Positions 37,161 through 48,171 of a stretch of DNA of 64,000 nt are shown piece after piece. Each line of letters opens with the position of its first letter. Within the stretch, counting starts at the first letter, position 1. The notes beneath the pieces are model-generated. The model ran no database searches and was not told where the DNA came from. It saw only the letters and a program-made list of their open reading frames with translations. Source of the stretch: Druceiella hillmani (Eukaryota > Arthropoda > Insecta > Lepidoptera > Hepialidae); assembly GCA_039881145.1 (NCBI GenBank), contig JAYKKI010000037.1:11669501-11733500 (forward strand), given 5' to 3'. The position numbers and the translations under genes were made by a program.

Positions 37161-39847
37161 ATCCGAGTCGGACTTTTAAGAGAAAATCTCACAATCGGAG
37201 CTTCGGTGAAAAAAAACAAGACACCACAAAAGTATTTAACATTTCTAATTTATCTATTAACATCATTTAAATGTATTTATAATATTTTAAAGTCAATGTA
37301 ATGGTTTTTTCATTGTAATATAATTTTTTTATTGGGTAAAGTTGGCTTTTTTTTTTGGGCTTTCATACATTTGATTTTAAAAAAAAAAATTAAGAGCGAT
37401 GGGAAAATATAAGTATATATTCGTAATCATCGTACCAAAATATCCTAAAATCAGCTATCAAGTCCCAAAAGGAAAAATAAGTTAAATTTTACACAACTGT
37501 GGTCTATTATTCTTTGAAATCAGTAATTTACAACTTTAATTTTCAAAATATTTGCAAACATACTCGGGCAGTCACGAAAACTCTAAATTTAGCTCATGCA
37601 ATTAATTTGTATAGACTCTGTGGTATTATAACATTAAAGAAATTTTAATATTTAAAACATGAACTTTATTATTGAATAAAATATAAATTAAAAATGTGCC
37701 ATTAAATTAAAGTAAGGAATAAGCAATGAAAATATAATTTATAATCACATTCACTTAGAAAAAAAGTATTGTCTTTAATTTAATTTATATTATTATAATA
37801 TACCGAGTCGATTTAATATTTAAATTTCACCAATAGAATCGCAACAAGTAACGAATTCTCTTAAATAATTTCCAACTCTACCATACAAAAACTATATTCA
37901 GAAAACAAAACGAACAAAACAATGGTAAATCTTGATTCATGACGATTTACATAAAACTTAAAACAAAGGTTTTGCAAGCAAATCTAACAACTAATTCGTT
38001 TTACGCCGAGTTGTTTAATACCATTATAAAACTTTTAAAGAAAGAACTTATGTAAGAAATATTTAGTAACGGAAAACCATAAAACCGGTGTTTGAATTAA
38101 TAATATTGAGATTATATGATTTTTTCGAACTCAAGAATGGATTGCAGTCCACAAACATATGAGTAATTAAAAATTACACCAAAGGTTTCAATTTATGTAC
38201 GGTAGAATGAAATTAACTGCTATATAAGTAGTGTGTTAAATTATATCCAGTAATGGGAAAAGTTTATACAACGTATATACGTGCATCTCATAAAATTAGT
38301 CAAACTGAGTAAGTCTGAATATCAAGATAACTGGCTTTTTAAATATTTTACTTGTAAATTAAGCACTTTTATTTTGTACAGATTTTAAAGAAACTACATT
38401 CTATGAAATATAAGTTTTTTAAAATTAATTAATTTTTATACAACATTCTATTTTATTAAAACTCATTTAAATGTCACAGTGTGCTTATATCGAATTACGC
38501 GATGTATGCTTATTTGAACAGTGATTCTGTGTCTACTATTTTTTGGAGACGTTAAAGATACTATTCGCTGTTATAAAATTTATATAGGAAGTTTTGTTTT
38601 ATATTTTTTAGACCCATCCCAAATAGTTCTCCCTTTATTTTGGCGATGCTACAGTGAAATCACAATACTAGGTTTTCTTTTTGTAATATAAACGAGGAAG
38701 CACCCTAAATCAAAAATTTTCACCACGAGAAAGGACAATTTTCTAAATAATTAAATATTTTAACTAGAAAATCATAGGTTCCAATACGCTTATATGGAAG
38801 TGTATTCGACAAAACGATATAATATTCTTTAAATTTCTTTTAATTCAACTAAAAGGCTAATCATGAATTTGTAATGAAACAAAGACTACACATGAATCGG
38901 AAGAGAAAGGAATAGGACAGGTATGACAACATTTAAAAAACATGCGTTAGTAAAGCACGTTCAAGAGAAGTGAAACTCCTTTAAAAGAAACAAACGTCAC
39001 ATGATGCTTCCACACAGTCAATCAAAAAGTAATGAGTGTTATAATTAGAATAACTGTCGCTAACAACTTATAATTAAAACAAGTAAAAAACAGTAAAATG
39101 AACATACATTTACCAAACATACTAGTATTATATAAAAATGGGCGATCGTACGATATTTCTGTAAAGAACTATTTTTATGGGATAGGGGTACATTGCTTAT
39201 TACATCCTACGTGCTTTTATTTTTACTATTTGACTAAGCAAAATTAAATAATAAAATGGCATAATATATTTTATCACTTCTATCATTTACCGTAAATGGA
39301 AATATTTCGGTACAACAAAAAAGATTAGCATAATGAAAAATAAATCATATTTTTGATAGCAATAATATAAATAAGTCCCAATTTATACACAGAACTAACC
39401 AACATCATCGTCATTTCATACATTACATTGTTACGTAATATTCTAACGCCATTTTTCGTTCACTAACCCAAGACTGATTACGTATATTAGTCAATTAGAA
39501 ATAACGTAACATATCACCTAATCAAAAATATATTCACACACGATTTTCACTAGAATAATGAACTAATCGATAGTAAACGAATATTATTTAAAAACCTTAA
39601 CTCCATCAAATAGCCATTGATTTGAACCATCATACACGCTTTTAATTGTACTAATCCCAACGCCAACCTTAAAAAGAGATTAATATAGATCTATTAAACA
39701 ATATAATCACACAAATGTATCAGCTATTCTTTTTCTAAATAAAACATGTCGACAATTGCTCCTCATTTAGTGTAAATTTAAAGGTATTTTCTAATTATAA
39801 AGCAAGACAAATGATACAAATTACAATAATAAACCTATCATTCTGTT
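37161..39847. other. AT-rich intergenic block
   Basis: No gene, RNA or clear repeat was recognised. Confidence 0.45.
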
Positions 39848-40261
39848 TCAGGCGAAACAAAATAACTCAGTAAACAAGGAAGCAACAAATGAAACAGGAA
39901 AAAACAAAAGGAACAAATCAGACAAGGAAGCAATATTGCTGACACCCACCACGTGACCATTAACAACTAACCATCTAACAATGGAAGTTCTTCCATTGTC
40001 AAAGCGCAACTTCATTACATTAACGTCAGCAAAATTTTCGTTATAATTTAAGCTGTAAGTAAAAACTATGTCATTACGTGATGACGACTTGGGGCAAACC
40101 CGGCTCCTTACGGCGAAAAACTCTTTCGAGTGTCTCCTTACACGATAAATGCCATGTAATATCCTGTGTATCACTATATGGCGTGGAAAGCATTTGCTGT
40201 TATTTTTTATATAAGGTGTGTAATGCTCTTTTAAGTATGCCGTAATATGTTTACTTTGCAT
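39848..40261 (-). CDS. Unrecognised 137-codon ORF, possible exon
   Basis: This is the longest ATG-started frame in the window and it has a balanced residue mix. Its basic N-terminal part includes HRILHGIYRVRRHSKEFF and a central DVNVMKLRFDNGRTSIVRW. The C-terminal 30 residues are hydrophobic and phenylalanine-rich. On the minus strand a good splice-donor-like G|GTTAGT occurs at about 39970, so a first exon ending near NGRTSIVR with the rest being intron is possible. No domain was recognised and no partner exon found. It may equally be a chance frame in a less AT-rich patch. Confidence 0.3.
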   Translation of the reverse strand: MQSKHITAYLKEHYTPYIKNNSKCFPRHIVIHRILHGIYRVRRHSKEFFAVRSRVCPKSSSRNDIVFTYSLNYNENFADVNVMKLRFDNGRTSIVRWLVVNGHVVGVSNIASLSDLFLLFFPVSFVASLFTELFCFA

Positions 40262-41750
40262 TTAGTAACTAGACTTGCGGAAGTTTCCTATTTAAAAGCG
40301 CTACAGTAGAATTTCCATTTTTTTTTTAATATTTATGTAGATTTCATATAACTATCGGTCAAAGACGCATTATCGTGAAGACCAATGATAATTTTTATAA
40401 CATAGAAATAGTATGAAGCGAATGTACTTACAATTTTGATCGGTTATCACATTTAATTGTTAAAGTTAGAATAAGTCGATGTTACTTTCAATTGTTAAAT
40501 TATGTAACGAGCGTTAAATCAATATTCATATTTTCAGATCGTTGAAACAAAGACTAAACTGCTTCTACATGTATATTCTCTTCGTTAAAAATATATTTTC
40601 ATAAAATACAATTTAAATTTCCATTTAATTATTACATAACTGAAGTTTGTAAGTCTTATTTTATTTAGTCACATTTTTATTGGTGAAAAAATTTTATATG
40701 ATTTACGTCAATGTATATATAAGATTAATTTTATATAAGATTAATTTTATAATTTTATAAATCTATGATAGCTACGTCATGCTATCTGTGAGGATCATAG
40801 TCTTACTCAACAAAATACATAATTTCTGAAAGAAAACGCGCTGAAACTATTATGAAACTTTCCTATTCTGAAGGAACAAGATTAAAGTGGCTCGGTAAAA
40901 ACTTACTAAAGTGATTAAATATTTTAAAGGCGAATGAACAGCTCATAATAAAAGATTAAAATATTATCTAGAATGATATCGTTAGTGCTATTTCACCACA
41001 AGATCGTTAAGTTATTAGTAGATTAGACTTAAAAGCAACCTTTTGTTTTACCCTAATGGAAGAGAATGGGTGTATAACTTGCGACTTGAGTACAGTTGAC
41101 GTGAGAAAAGACTTAAATATTTGGTAATAGGTTTGATATTTTTTGAAATTATACTTCTTTAAGCGCGTTATAAAGAAATGATGACTGAAATTTTACGATG
41201 CGCGCATGCGCACATACGTCGCAACAAATTCGACGGGATGAAGTTGGTTACGGTGCAACAAAAATCGACAGTATGATGTTGCTCACTAAACATATATTTA
41301 CCTGGGTATAGTAACTAATACTACACTCATGATAGTTATTGAGGTATTTGTAAATATGCAATACATGTTTTATATTCATACAAATCTAAATTATATCTAT
41401 GCAATCGCATAACATTTTGTTAGTAATTGAAATTTAATAGTGATTCAAATAAAGAAAAAATATTTATTTTATGTGGATATTCGTCACAGAAATAGTACTT
41501 ATGAGCTTTTCAAATTATATTTTAAGTGTATTTCTTTAAGTAAGGTTACGTTTCGGTATGTATTTATTAAATATTGAAAATTAATGAATTACTATAATTA
41601 GACATATTATAATAATTTTTCATTTCCTTTATTTTCATTATTAATTAAACTTTGTTTAGATTCTTAATGCATGTGAATTTAGATTTTGTCAACCTCATAT
41701 GTAATCACGGTCCTGTCTTTTTATTATTTTGTTTCTTTTAATCATTTGCG
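40262..41750. other. AT-rich intergenic block
   Basis: Nothing coding was seen. ATATAAGATTAATTTTAT is duplicated in tandem at 40718-40750. Confidence 0.45.
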
Positions 41751-41751
41751 T

Positions 41752-42442
41752 GCTAAATAAGGTTATTCTTTAATTATGCTAAAGGAGTATAACTTCTAAA
41801 GCACGTACATAAGTAAACACACAATGTTTTTCTCTGTCTTATTTAATTTGTTTTATTTTATTTGTCTTTTGCTGACGACGTATGTATAATAACAATAGGT
41901 TTACTGAAGGCAGCCACATAATTAAAATACTTTTCCGTAATTCAGGAAGGCATATCATACCAATAAATTTGTGTAAAATAGCATAAATAAGGTTATTCTC
42001 TAATTATGCCAAAGGAGTATAACTTCTAAAGCACGTACATAAGTAAACACACAATGTTTTTCTCTGTCTTATTTAATTTATTTTATTTTATTTGTCTTTT
42101 GCTGACGACGTATGTATAATAACAATAGGTTTGCTGAAGGCAGCCACGTAATTAAAATACTTTTCCTTAATTCAGGAAGGCATATCACACCAATAAATTT
42201 GTGTAAAATAGCATAAATAAGGTTATTCTTTAATTATGCCAAAGGAGTATAGCTGCTAAAGCACGTACATAAGTAAACACACAATATTTTTCTCTGTCTT
42301 ATTTAATTTGTTTTATTTTATTTGTCTTTTGCTGACGACGTATGTATAATAACAATAGGTTTGCTGACAGTAGCCACGTAATTAAAATACTTTTTCGTAA
42401 TTCAGGAAGCCATATCATACCAATAAATTTCTGTAAAATTGC
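41752..42442. repeat. 230-bp tandem repeat, three copies
   Basis: GGTTATTCT starts units at 41761, 41991 and 42221, an exact 230-base period. Each unit contains AAGCACGTACATAAGTAAAC, TTGCTGACGACGTATG and CAGGAAG(G/C)CATATCA. Copies differ at only a few positions; the third ends at about 42442. No long ORF is preserved. This could be a small satellite array or part of a transposon's internal repeats. Confidence 0.96.
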
Positions 42443-42599
42443 ACACAGTGATAATAAAACACTACACATTAATTCCAAATAATACGAATGGCTGAGTAAA
42501 AATATAATAGATTACCTCTTCTTTTGGACCACTTTCAAAGTACTAATGGTGTATCAAAATTATATAATGACATTGTCTTTCATATTTAATTTTTTATGT

Positions 42600-42842
42600 T
42601 CTTCATATTTCGATTATACATTCATATATTTTTATTATCATGCTGAGACATCGTCCCATGTCCGCCACACTGAGTATCGCTTCGATCTCAGGGTATTCGT
42701 GATTCTTCAACCGCATTATATGTTTGACTGCGTAATTTTTTATCACTTCTGAAACTGGTTTAATGTCAGGGTCACTCTTTTGAATGTAAATAGGCATTGA
42801 TAATTCTTCGCAGTACTTTATTTTGGAAAGTATATATCTGCT
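42600..42842 (-). pseudogene. Jockey-like LINE ORF2 C-terminal remnant
   Basis: On the minus strand IYTFQNKVLRRIINAYLH (42785-42839) is followed, after a frameshift, by IKPVSEVIKNYAVKHIMRL and EYPEIEAIL (42640-42770). The FQNKVLR...I.NA motif and the closing 'I..V...I...A.K...RL..H.N' pattern are typical of the last 60-80 residues of jockey-clade reverse transcriptase proteins. The catalytic domain is absent, so it is a short dead tail. Confidence 0.55.
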
Positions 42843-42845
42843 TAA

Positions 42846-45800
42846 ATGTATGTTTTCCTGGTATGTTCTAAAATTTTATTGTATCTCCTCATTTTAATCT
42901 CGACCGAAGTTCCTGACTTTCATCCTAATAGTCTATGAAATTATCTGTATGTTATATTTAATTTCTCTCTTTACTTTATTCTTCCTGTTTAAATAACAAA
43001 ATAAAGTAAAATTTAGTTTATTTATGCAATTTTGTAAACTGAATATGACTTTTTTAATGCTGCGTTTCTATTTAATTTTTTTAACAAGGTTTCTTTTTTA
43101 AGTTTTTATTTATATTTTCTTCATTTTAGCACAAATCTTTTCATTTTACCCTGTGATAGTATTGTCTACGTTAGCTATCGTTTCTGAAACTGTTCCATAT
43201 TGCAGTATTTTTTTACGAGTCCAACCCCAATTAACGAACATCAAGCATGATATCCTTCCTAAGCGTTCAATCACCATTAATCTCGCTAATTTTGTAGATT
43301 ATGTGCTTAGGAAAATGGGTCGAAGGCGGCAAATAGAGGAGGCCTATTTTTTAAAAGGCTGGAAATAAAATTCTCCTAATAAATTGATTTAAGGCTACTA
43401 AAAACTCTTCCACTCTAATAACATTTTTTACCAGGACTTGAAAACAATTGTCCTATGTGGTAATGTCAAATATAAGGCTGGACATTACTCGATCTGGCAT
43501 CAGCCAAAAAGTGATGTTAATTATCTTTTTATTCCTAAATTAATTACCAACCGTTATCAACATAACTACAAAATAATTTTAAAAAACGTATGATTCAGTC
43601 TTGTGCTTGATGTAGTTGTAACCTCCTTCTAATACCATGTAATTTTGTAAAAAGGAGGTGCAATTATAGTTTGTTTCTCCTACCTAGAGAGTGTAGTGCT
43701 AAATTTTCCTAAAGATCCTGCAGTGCTAAATTTTCTATGGTATACTCATCTGCACTGATCAGTGCGGTATTGCGAAACGTGCGCACTTGGCTCATAATTT
43801 TCGATAAGTAATAAGTTGGTATGATATTAATTCTAATTCCTTTATATTTTTCTGTTTCATTCGGTGTTTTTCTTTTTACATGTCAAAACCATTTATTTTC
43901 TTGGTACACGTGTGCAACACTTTCAATTAATTTGTAAGTTGAACATGGGGTTTCTAAGAACTAAATTAATTATTTTTGTGATTAATTTTATAAAATAAAT
44001 TCATAAGTTTTCGGTCTAATTGGTAACCTAATTTTATACGAATACTTTTTTTTAAAACGCAGCTTTCTAAAAACTGTAAAGAAACATTTTGAAACAAATC
44101 ATTTGGCAGCAATTAAAGAGTAACTTATTTAATTAGTCTTAAAGGTTTGTTAATTATCTTGAGATTGTTTTAATACAATTATACATGATTATTAAACTAA
44201 AATGGCTAATTTGCTTTTGCGCACAAGTTCTAAAGATTCGGTTAAAGGCAGACCGCGAAAATAATTATCGACTCGGAATACATCCTCTAGCATCTCCCGA
44301 GATTTTTCTAATACCTTTCCTTTTTAAATATCTTTTCAAACCAGAAAATAATTCCATTTTTTACGGCAGTCGAAACCGAAGTTTTCTTGGATTCATACAT
44401 CGCCAGTTTTATGAAATCTTAATAAAGCGAATACATATCTACTTTGTCCTATCTGCTTTCCCCGAGATTTCAACTATACAAATTTCTCATTGAACGTAAA
44501 ATGCTTACATTATAAACCTTCAAAATTAGCAAAAAATGTCATTGAACGCTATTACACGACTCCAGTGTCCGAGTGGAACTAATCGAAATTCATAAACTTT
44601 AAATTACTCCCGACATACTCACACATTAACACTAATGTTTGACACCGGGGTTTTCAAATGCCTACCCACATTGGGTAGTGCACCCATTTTAGGCTACCGA
44701 CCCCCCCTAACCTATGTTGCATTAGAATCTGTTATGTTTACAAAATGGCATAAAATGAGTAACAGCAAGTACGCGATGTTACTTGTGATATAAATTATTT
44801 TTGATATTATTTGAAAACAATGTACAATGAAGCTTTTCGAATATTAATGACTGAGTTTTCTTGATCAAATAGTAAATGACGATGTATTATTTAACTATCA
44901 AAAATTACACCAAAAACCGGGACAAAGAGAATAGAAACTTACTCGTCATTATTTCAGCTATTAATAGCTTAAATAAATATAATACTAGTAAAATATACCA
45001 ATCGCATCAGAATATAACTAGAAGCTCTCTGTCCATGCTGAAACGCTCAGTTTGTCATCCATTTGTGCTCCGAACATCAAAATAGTCATAATTAATTAAT
45101 TTTAAGCGTTATGAAACTAAATTAATTAATTTTATATTAAAAAATATTAATTTGACATGAAACAATTTTCCACCTCTTCTCAGTATTTTAGGTGTTAACA
45201 AATTTATCAAAAATACATTTTTGATAATTTTTTAATTGTGTACCTCAATATATTTGGAATATGCTCGTTTGGTACCGTACTGATAATTTATTTAAATTTT
45301 ATTAAAAACTGCCACTTCTGGACCAACCGTGATTAGACTTTTTGATACCATAGTAAATCAACACTGAAAGGACAAGTATGAAGATAGTTGGCGTTAATTT
45401 TATAGAAATTTAGTGTTAAGATCTCTAGGTTTAACATTTTTTTTCTAAGCGTTTTTTTTATTAAAAAGGTTTCCGTCATATTTTAAAATAATTGATTTCT
45501 TAAACACTAAGATTACTTAAAACCAATTTTGGACATGTCACCATTGGTTTAAACAACTTGTCGGCTTACACTTTATATTTTATCAGCCATTGTTAATTTA
45601 TTAGCTGTGCCTACGACTTCGTTCGTGTGTAAATTTTTTGTTTTTAATTTCTCTTATATATTGCTTCTGAATATATACTAATACCAAAATCCGTACAAAT
45701 TAATGTACATATATACACATAAAAATTCTAAGAACAGTTTTTCTGGCTTCTATTATAATTCAATAAAGCTTCTATTATATTAAAAACATTTTCAAAGTAC

Positions 45801-46194
45801 AGAATTCACTCCGTTACAATTTTATTATAAGTGTAGATTTTCTTATATCGCATTGTAATATTGGAGTAAACTTCGTAATAACAACATGCGCGTTACCTTT
45901 GATAGCATAATTTGCAGAGTTTAAGATATCAAACACATACCTAAATAATACAAAACAATGTAACAGTATAATTGAATTTATAAAAATAGTATCAAACCAA
46001 GCCGGAACTCTAACTTCGAATTATAGCTACATACGAGCATATACTGCATTGAAAAATAAAAAAAAATTGAAAACATTTGCTTTTGAGGAGACACATGGGA
46101 ATGAAAAACAATTCTATGTCTATCTAATATTATTTTAATAAAGAACTGATGAATACCGATCCATAATTATTAATTATTTATTAAGTATATAATA
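42846..46194. other. AT-rich intergenic block
   Basis: No gene was recognised. A perfect 14-bp palindrome GCACTGATCAGTGC lies at 43752-43765, followed by TTGCGAAACGTGC. A small hairpin CTACCCA/TGGGTAG is near 44662. A 24-base match to the PLE terminal repeat is at 45388-45411. The 102-codon plus frame at 44185-44493 has no motif I know. Confidence 0.4.
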
Positions 46195-46202
46195 TTCTAA
46201 AC

Positions 46203-48171
46203 CACAGGTCCCAAACTTTTTTCTCGTAGACCACTTTCAAAATTTTACTGGTTTCGATCCCCCTGCCGCTACATTTATACCATATTCTCAACTCTCGTCA
46301 AAAAATGTGAAGACTATATCTAATGATGGAAATTTATGTCACGGCTGAGTTCCAACCCTAAATTCGGAGTGGTGAAAATAAAAAGAAAAATAGTATGTTT
46401 TCTTGTATTCTGTTTATTAAAATAATATGATTGCAGATTTAATAGGCTTAAAATTAAACATTAATAACGTAACGTAACTTCAATAATACAAATCAACAAT
46501 TAAAAAAATAATCGTAATTTTAATAGGAGGGATGTACTTGATGGACTGACACCATATTATCAATATTTGGCTTCATGTTAGTAAAAAATAACTGCAAATC
46601 TCCCCGTTCTGTGGTATTCAGTCTGCTCTTTTGTTTTGGTAATAGGTTTGAAACGACACCAAAATTTTTTCGACAAGGTATGACGAAACGCTTTCAAAAG
46701 TTTTCTCGCAATTCCCCACAGCCCAGGATATTTTGTATTGGGTATTTCTGCCTGCTGCCAAAATGTTTGATAGCCTTTTTTAAATTTCACCTTCAGCTCC
46801 TCATTGATGCTCGAGTAGCTCCTTTTGTAATACTACATTCGACACTTCCGTTTCATCAAATGGATTAATGATCCATGGTGGTATTTTCATCATCAGAATA
46901 TGTTCAAATCTGTTTTTGAAGTCATCATGCAGGTCATTTAAATGTTGAACGTATGTCTGAATATCCTCATCAAGACTTTCTGCCTGTGACAAGTTTGGAA
47001 ACTGGAAGAATTCGGCGGGTAAAATTAACTGTCCTCCGATGATGTGCGGTTTTCCAGATTTCGCTATAAGCAATGAGATATTCTAAGATACCCGCAAGCC
47101 ATCATCGTTACTTTGAGACGTCGAACCGAACATACTGTGCACGGTGGGTCTCTTTTCATATGTTTCCTTCAATATTTTAAATCTTTACCTATTTTATCAT
47201 GATGACACCTTCTTAGATAATCTTCGAGCTTCGATGGTTTCATAGATCATTGCCCAAAACTTTGTTGCAAAAAGGTATATGGGCAATCGTTTGTCTGCCC
47301 TTAGTGTGAGAAAACTAAATTTCAAATATCGACATTTCTTATTAGATTCGGCCATGTTTCATCTCAGTTACCTATCTGTAAAGAAAAAAATGTTTGTTTT
47401 AATAATCGTAAGGCGATTTTATTGGATGGGTAGTTTAACAGAATAGAATAGGATTAATTAATTATTGCAATGAAAAAACCAAAATGCTGGCTGCAAAACT
47501 GGGTAAATAAATAATTTTATAATAAAAAGTACTAAAAGTCCAACCTTTCTCGGCTTTCAGTTTTTTTTTATAGAAGTATCAAATAATGGCCCTGTTCAGT
47601 ATTTAATTTTTATTACGTACCTACTATACGCAAACATAACATATATAATATTATTACAAAAGAAAATAAAAGTATGTATAACAAATAGGCAGGTACTTAC
47701 TTTTTCCGTCACTGACAAACACTGATATCGATACACTCACACTTTCTTTCCAAAATTCCTGAAGGAAATGAGTATCGTTTGTCCTTGGCATTCGTATTTA
47801 TATTGTTAAAGAATCAAACAAGTTCATGCAAGATTGCAAGCACAGCACAAGTCGTATTTCGTCCCTTTGTACGTCTGAACAAGCCTTGCGGGCGGGCGGG
47901 CAGCGCTTTGCAAGTCTCGACACGCGTTGTACTGAAAACCGAATATGCAAGTTGTTACAAGTAACAGTCAGTAACCTTAAAATATTATCTGCCTACATTG
48001 ATAGATAAAGCCAAGCCAATATTTTTTATCTTTACTACGGAAAGCAGATAAATTTCCGTGGACCCCCACTTACAACTTATGAACACCTATTTTTTTTCAT
48101 GCCAACGTAGACCACCGTCTAGTCCCCCGTGGACGTCTGGGGATCCACTTGGACCACTTTGGGAATCACTG
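46203..48171 (-). mobile_element. hAT-superfamily element (ZBED-like), internally deleted
   Basis: The left end reads CACAGGTCCCAAACTTTTTT and the right end, reverse-complemented, CAGTGATTCCCAAAGTGGTC: imperfect terminal inverted repeats of the hAT CAG...TCCCAAA type. An identical 8-base TTCTAAAC flanks it at 46195-46202 and 48172-48179, the 8-bp target-site duplication expected for hAT. Inside, on the minus strand, are relics of a BED-type zinc finger and the transposase C-terminus, but the catalytic core is missing. It is therefore a non-autonomous deletion derivative of about 1.97 kb. Confidence 0.85.
46510..47360 (-). pseudogene. hAT (ZBED-type) transposase remnant
   Basis: Minus strand, start at 47353-47355 with MAESNKKCRYLKFSFL. 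A broken BED finger follows (PIYLF, frameshift, CNKVLGND, then MKPSKLEDYLRRCHHDKIGK near 47180-47260); the first zinc-ligand Cys appears replaced by Tyr. Then come YEKRPTVHSMFGSTSQSNDD, an IAKSGKPHIIGGQLILPAEF segment, and directly the C-terminal dimerisation region: DIQTYVQHLNDLHDDFKNRF, KIPPWIINPFDETEV, GYQTFWQQAEIPNT, YPGLWGIARKLLKAF and, by frameshift, FTNMKPNIDN near 46565. The DDE domain between ILPA and the C-terminal part is deleted. BED binds the element ends and the C-terminus dimerises; neither can act here. Confidence 0.82.

Noticed and set aside
41752..42442. CRISPR-like array
   Set aside because: Units are contiguous and 230 bp long with no spacers, in eukaryotic-looking DNA.
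44185..44493. 102-codon plus ORF
   Set aside because: No recognisable domain or codon signal; its length is not exceptional for a chance frame in 64 kb of this composition.
45388..45411. Sixth PLE terminal-repeat copy
   Set aside because: Only 24 bases match (TTGGCGTTAATTTT region), too short to annotate as an element.
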